Source: Planctomycetota bacterium
GTDB lineage: Bacteria; Planctomycetota; Phycisphaerae; WQYP01
Direction: 5' to 3'
DNA length: 9,191 nt
Assembly: GCA_021826605.1 (NCBI GenBank)
Contig: JAKAZF010000072.1
Coordinates: 1 to 9,191 of the forward strand
A model generated the notes under the pieces. It searched no databases, had not been told where the DNA came from, and saw only the letters and a list, made by a program, of their open reading frames with translations. Position 1 is the stretch's first letter. Every line of letters begins with the position of its first letter. Shown here one piece after another: positions 6,971-9,191 of the stretch. The position numbers were made by a program, and so were the translations under genes.

Positions 6971-8380
6971 ATGGCTGGTTGCAAACTCACGGTTCACAGT
7001 TTCTATGCCGATAGCAACCTTCATCCACTGCGTCTGCTAAGCGTGTTGGCGGCACAACACGGGGACATCGCGATGTTGCATAGCGGACAGGGGGGCCATG
7101 CGGTTTTTGCGGTCCACTCGCTTTCCAGTGTGTGTGTGGCTGCGCAAGACGGGCAAATTAAATTGCACTGTACAGGGTTGGCGGCGGGCGGCGAAGCGGC
7201 TCAAAACCACACCACGACGCCGGCCACGGCTTGGCAGCGCTGGCAGGATACTATTGGCGAGATTTCATTTTCCGGTGCGCTGCCGGATCGTGTGGGATGG
7301 CTGGGTTGGTTCAGTTATGAAGCCGGCGTCATGGCGGAATTGCCGCAGTTGTATGATCTGTCGTCAACGGATATTCCGCTGGCGCACTGGCAACTCTTTG
7401 AGCGCTATTTTGTTTTTGATGCGGCCAGGCAGCAATGGCTTCTGGTGGCGCTGCACCCGAATTCCGGCGAAGCGGAAACTGTCATGGGGCACATGCAATG
7501 CCAATTCCGCGCGGCAAACACCTGCGTTCAACCCTTGTGCGCGCCGGCTCAAGCAACAGGCGTGCAATACCCGGATCGTGTCGCATTCAAGGCGGCTGTG
7601 CACCGATGCCAGGAATATATTGCCGCCGGGGATATATATCAGGCCAATATATCCGCACTCTGGACCGCCCGCGTGGCCGAGCCGGGATATCAGATTTTCA
7701 GGCGGCTGGTGGAAAAAAACCCCGCACAGTATGCCGCGTTTTTACGGTATGGGGAGCATGAAATTCTTTGCGCCTCGCCGGAGTTATTTCTGCAACGCAC
7801 CGGAGAATTACTGGAAACACGCCCCATCAAAGGCACCCGCCCGCGCGTATGCGACGATCCTGTTGCCGATCAGCAACGCTGTGGTGAACTGCTGCACAGC
7901 GAAAAAGACCGCTCCGAATTAGCGATGATTGTGGATTTACTGCGCAATGATCTGGGGCGCGTGTGCACCAGCGTGCGCGTGGAAAAGAGCCGGGAAGTCC
8001 AAAAATTGCCCACACTATGGCATACGCACGGAGTTATCACAGGTATATTACAGCAACAGGAAAGTACCTGGAGTCGGATCATCACCGCGCTGTGCCCGGG
8101 CGGTTCAATTACCGGTGTGCCAAAAATCAGAGCTATGGAGATTATCCATGAATTGGAACACCATCCGCGGGGAATATACTGCGGCAATATCGGATGGATC
8201 AGCCCCAGCGGTGACGGCACATTAAATATAGCCATCCGCACCATTCATATTTTTAATGGTATTGCGAAATTCCGTTCCGGTGCCGGCATAACCGCGGACA
8301 GCAATGCCGATGAAGAACACGCAGAAATCATGGCCAAAGCGTCCGCGCTGCTGCGGGCGTTAACAGAGGAGATGTTATGA
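6971..8380 (+). CDS. pabB: Aminodeoxychorismate synthase component I (PabB)
   Basis: Chorismate-binding enzyme making 4-amino-4-deoxychorismate, with ammonia normally supplied by a PabA glutaminase, on the way to p-aminobenzoate and folate. 469 residues, normal for an unfused PabB. The N-terminal domain includes GWLGWFSYEAG (109-119); the chorismate-binding domain starts near 203 and shows GDIYQANIS (220-228), PIKGTRPR (285-292), DRSELAMIVDLLRNDLGRV (313-331), PGGSITGVPK (376-385), GIYCGNIGW (401-409) and AGITADSNADEE (438-449). Lys287 in PIKGT is the residue that marks PabB-type enzymes; anthranilate synthase TrpE has Ala there. The ATG at 6971 follows GAGG by 8 nt and lies directly after an in-frame stop, so the start is firm. 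No pabA or pabC is in the window and no such domain is fused. Its stop overlaps the next start (ATGA), so it is likely translated together with the methyltransferase. A role in specialised metabolism rather than folate is possible. Confidence 0.95.
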   Translation: MAGCKLTVHSFYADSNLHPLRLLSVLAAQHGDIAMLHSGQGGHAVFAVHSLSSVCVAAQDGQIKLHCTGLAAGGEAAQNHTTTPATAWQRWQDTIGEISFSGALPDRVGWLGWFSYEAGVMAELPQLYDLSSTDIPLAHWQLFERYFVFDAARQQWLLVALHPNSGEAETVMGHMQCQFRAANTCVQPLCAPAQATGVQYPDRVAFKAAVHRCQEYIAAGDIYQANISALWTARVAEPGYQIFRRLVEKNPAQYAAFLRYGEHEILCASPELFLQRTGELLETRPIKGTRPRVCDDPVADQQRCGELLHSEKDRSELAMIVDLLRNDLGRVCTSVRVEKSREVQKLPTLWHTHGVITGILQQQESTWSRIITALCPGGSITGVPKIRAMEIIHELEHHPRGIYCGNIGWISPSGDGTLNIAIRTIHIFNGIAKFRSGAGITADSNADEEHAEIMAKASALLRALTEEML

Positions 8381-9063
8381 AGCAAAAGCGCGTACCGGAA
8401 ATTATGGATTCGCCGGAAATATCGCCGGAAATTCACCACCGTGCTTTGGCGGCTTTGGAGCGCATTAATAAGTGGAGTGACAGTGCAGGAATTGTGTGGC
8501 GTGAAATTCAATCGATGGGTGAAAACAGTGGGATGTTGCGCGTATTAGATGTCGCCACGGGCGGGGGGGATGTCCCGATTGCCCTGTGGAAGTTGGCGGA
8601 TCGGGCCGGTGTAAAATTGCAGATTGCCGGATGTGATAAAAGCCCGACCGCCATTGCACATGCCAAAGCCAATGCAGAAAAGCAGGGTGCTTCCATTGAC
8701 TGGTTTACCTGGGATCTTTTCACGGACCCGGTTCCGCAGGGCTATGATATTGTTGTGAGTTCTTTGTTTATGCACCATCTGGATTCTGCACAGGCCGTTG
8801 CGTTCTTGAAAAAGTTGGCCGGGGGAGCCGGGCAGCGGTTGATTGTCAATGATCTGCGGCGTTCTACCGCCGGGTGGCTACTGGCCTTAGGTGCCGCCTG
8901 TGTGCTGGGCTCGCATGTGGTGTGCGTAGATGGCCCAAGATCGGTCCGGGCAGCGTACACCATAGCGGAAAGTGCCGGCCTGGCGGCGCAGGCGGGGTTG
9001 ACGGATGTCAAAATTGAACCGCGTTTCCCATTTCGCTTTGTCTTGACCTGGAGTCGGAAATGA
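8377..9063 (+). CDS. Class I SAM-dependent methyltransferase
   Basis: 228 residues with a Rossmann-type methyltransferase fold. The SAM-binding motif I is VLDVATGGGDVP (56-67), the acidic end of strand 2 is Asp87 (GCDKS), a later motif reads YDIVVSSLFMHHL (123-135), and the loop after strand 5 is IVNDLRRS (156-163). The C-terminal part has DGPRSVRAAYT (185-195) and a final RFPFRFVLTW, which I recall from small methyltransferases encoded beside FAD-dependent oxidoreductases and often type III polyketide synthases. The substrate cannot be told from the sequence. The start is firm: GAGGAG (8366-8371) lies 5 nt before the ATG, which shares ATGA with the pabB stop. Its own stop overlaps the start of the oxidoreductase, again as ATGA. 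It probably acts with that oxidoreductase on the same small molecule. A ubiquinone/menaquinone-type methyltransferase is the main alternative. Confidence 0.85.
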   Translation: MKQKRVPEIMDSPEISPEIHHRALAALERINKWSDSAGIVWREIQSMGENSGMLRVLDVATGGGDVPIALWKLADRAGVKLQIAGCDKSPTAIAHAKANAEKQGASIDWFTWDLFTDPVPQGYDIVVSSLFMHHLDSAQAVAFLKKLAGGAGQRLIVNDLRRSTAGWLLALGAACVLGSHVVCVDGPRSVRAAYTIAESAGLAAQAGLTDVKIEPRFPFRFVLTWSRK

Positions 9064-9191
9064 GTTGCTTGTCTGCGCCCGGGCACGCAGAGGCCCTGTG
9101 GGACGTCCTGGTGGTGGGGGCCGGCGTGGCAGGAGCTATGGCGGCTTATGGTGCCGCGCGGAGCGGATTAAGCGTCACGGTGACCGAGAAT
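9060..9191 (+). CDS. FAD-dependent oxidoreductase, N-terminal fragment cut by window end
   Basis: Only the first 44 codons are in the window, and the frame runs open to the edge. After about 14 residues it shows a textbook dinucleotide-binding strand-turn-helix: DVLVVGAGVAGAMAAYGAAR (15-34), with Gly20, Gly22 and Gly25 forming GxGxxG, then a second strand ending in Glu43 where the FAD ribose would be bound. This is typical of the geranylgeranyl-reductase/halogenase-like flavoprotein group, but the fragment is too short to name the subfamily. The ATG overlaps the methyltransferase stop (ATGA), and GGAG (9050-9053) lies 6 nt upstream, so it is translated as part of the pabB operon. Confidence 0.8.
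   Translation, partial: MSCLSAPGHAEALWDVLVVGAGVAGAMAAYGAARSGLSVTVTEN

Noticed and set aside
7098..7922. 274-codon open frame on the plus strand inside pabB
   Set aside because: It is an out-of-frame reading of pabB, rich in Arg, Cys and Trp, with no recognisable domain; all PabB motifs are intact in the other frame.

Overview
The window reads as ordinary bacterial chromosome: seven protein-coding genes, two of them cut by the window edges, with no RNA gene, CRISPR array or insertion sequence. Moderate-to-high GC, clear Shine-Dalgarno sites, an RNase E/G with an acidic insert in its S1 region, NfeD-type membrane proteins, a cupin-AraC regulator and the methyltransferase/FAD-protein pair at the right end together suggest a planctomycete or other PVC-group bacterium, possibly Phycisphaerae-like. 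This placement rests on protein character only and is moderate to low in confidence.

Left part (1-3475): the 3' part of an RNase E/G gene (+) meets murA (-) tail to tail with a 19-bp gap. murA catalyses the first committed step of peptidoglycan synthesis. The 244-bp divergent region between murA and the next gene holds a perfect TATAAT for murA beside a perfect 7-bp inverted repeat. It also holds a tandem 12-bp repeat just upstream of a promoter-like pair for the rightward gene.

Middle (3476-5687): two NfeD-family membrane proteins lie in tandem, a long form (ClpP-like domain, membrane domain, OB fold) and a short form (membrane domain, OB fold), 3 bp apart and probably one operon. The expected serine of the ClpP-like domain appears to be missing, and no stomatin/flotillin gene lies in the window.

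Right part (5688-9191): an AraC-family regulator (-) is divergent from a rightward operon of pabB (aminodeoxychorismate synthase component I), a small SAM-dependent methyltransferase and the start of an FAD-dependent oxidoreductase. The two junctions inside this operon are ATGA stop/start overlaps, so translation is likely coupled. The spacer between araC and pabB carries a good sigma70-type promoter for araC, a REP-like palindrome and a second inverted repeat.

No clearly novel system is visible. The best leads are the pabB-methyltransferase-oxidoreductase operon, which continues beyond the window, the NfeD protein with a degenerate protease site, and the symmetric elements in the two divergent intergenic regions.
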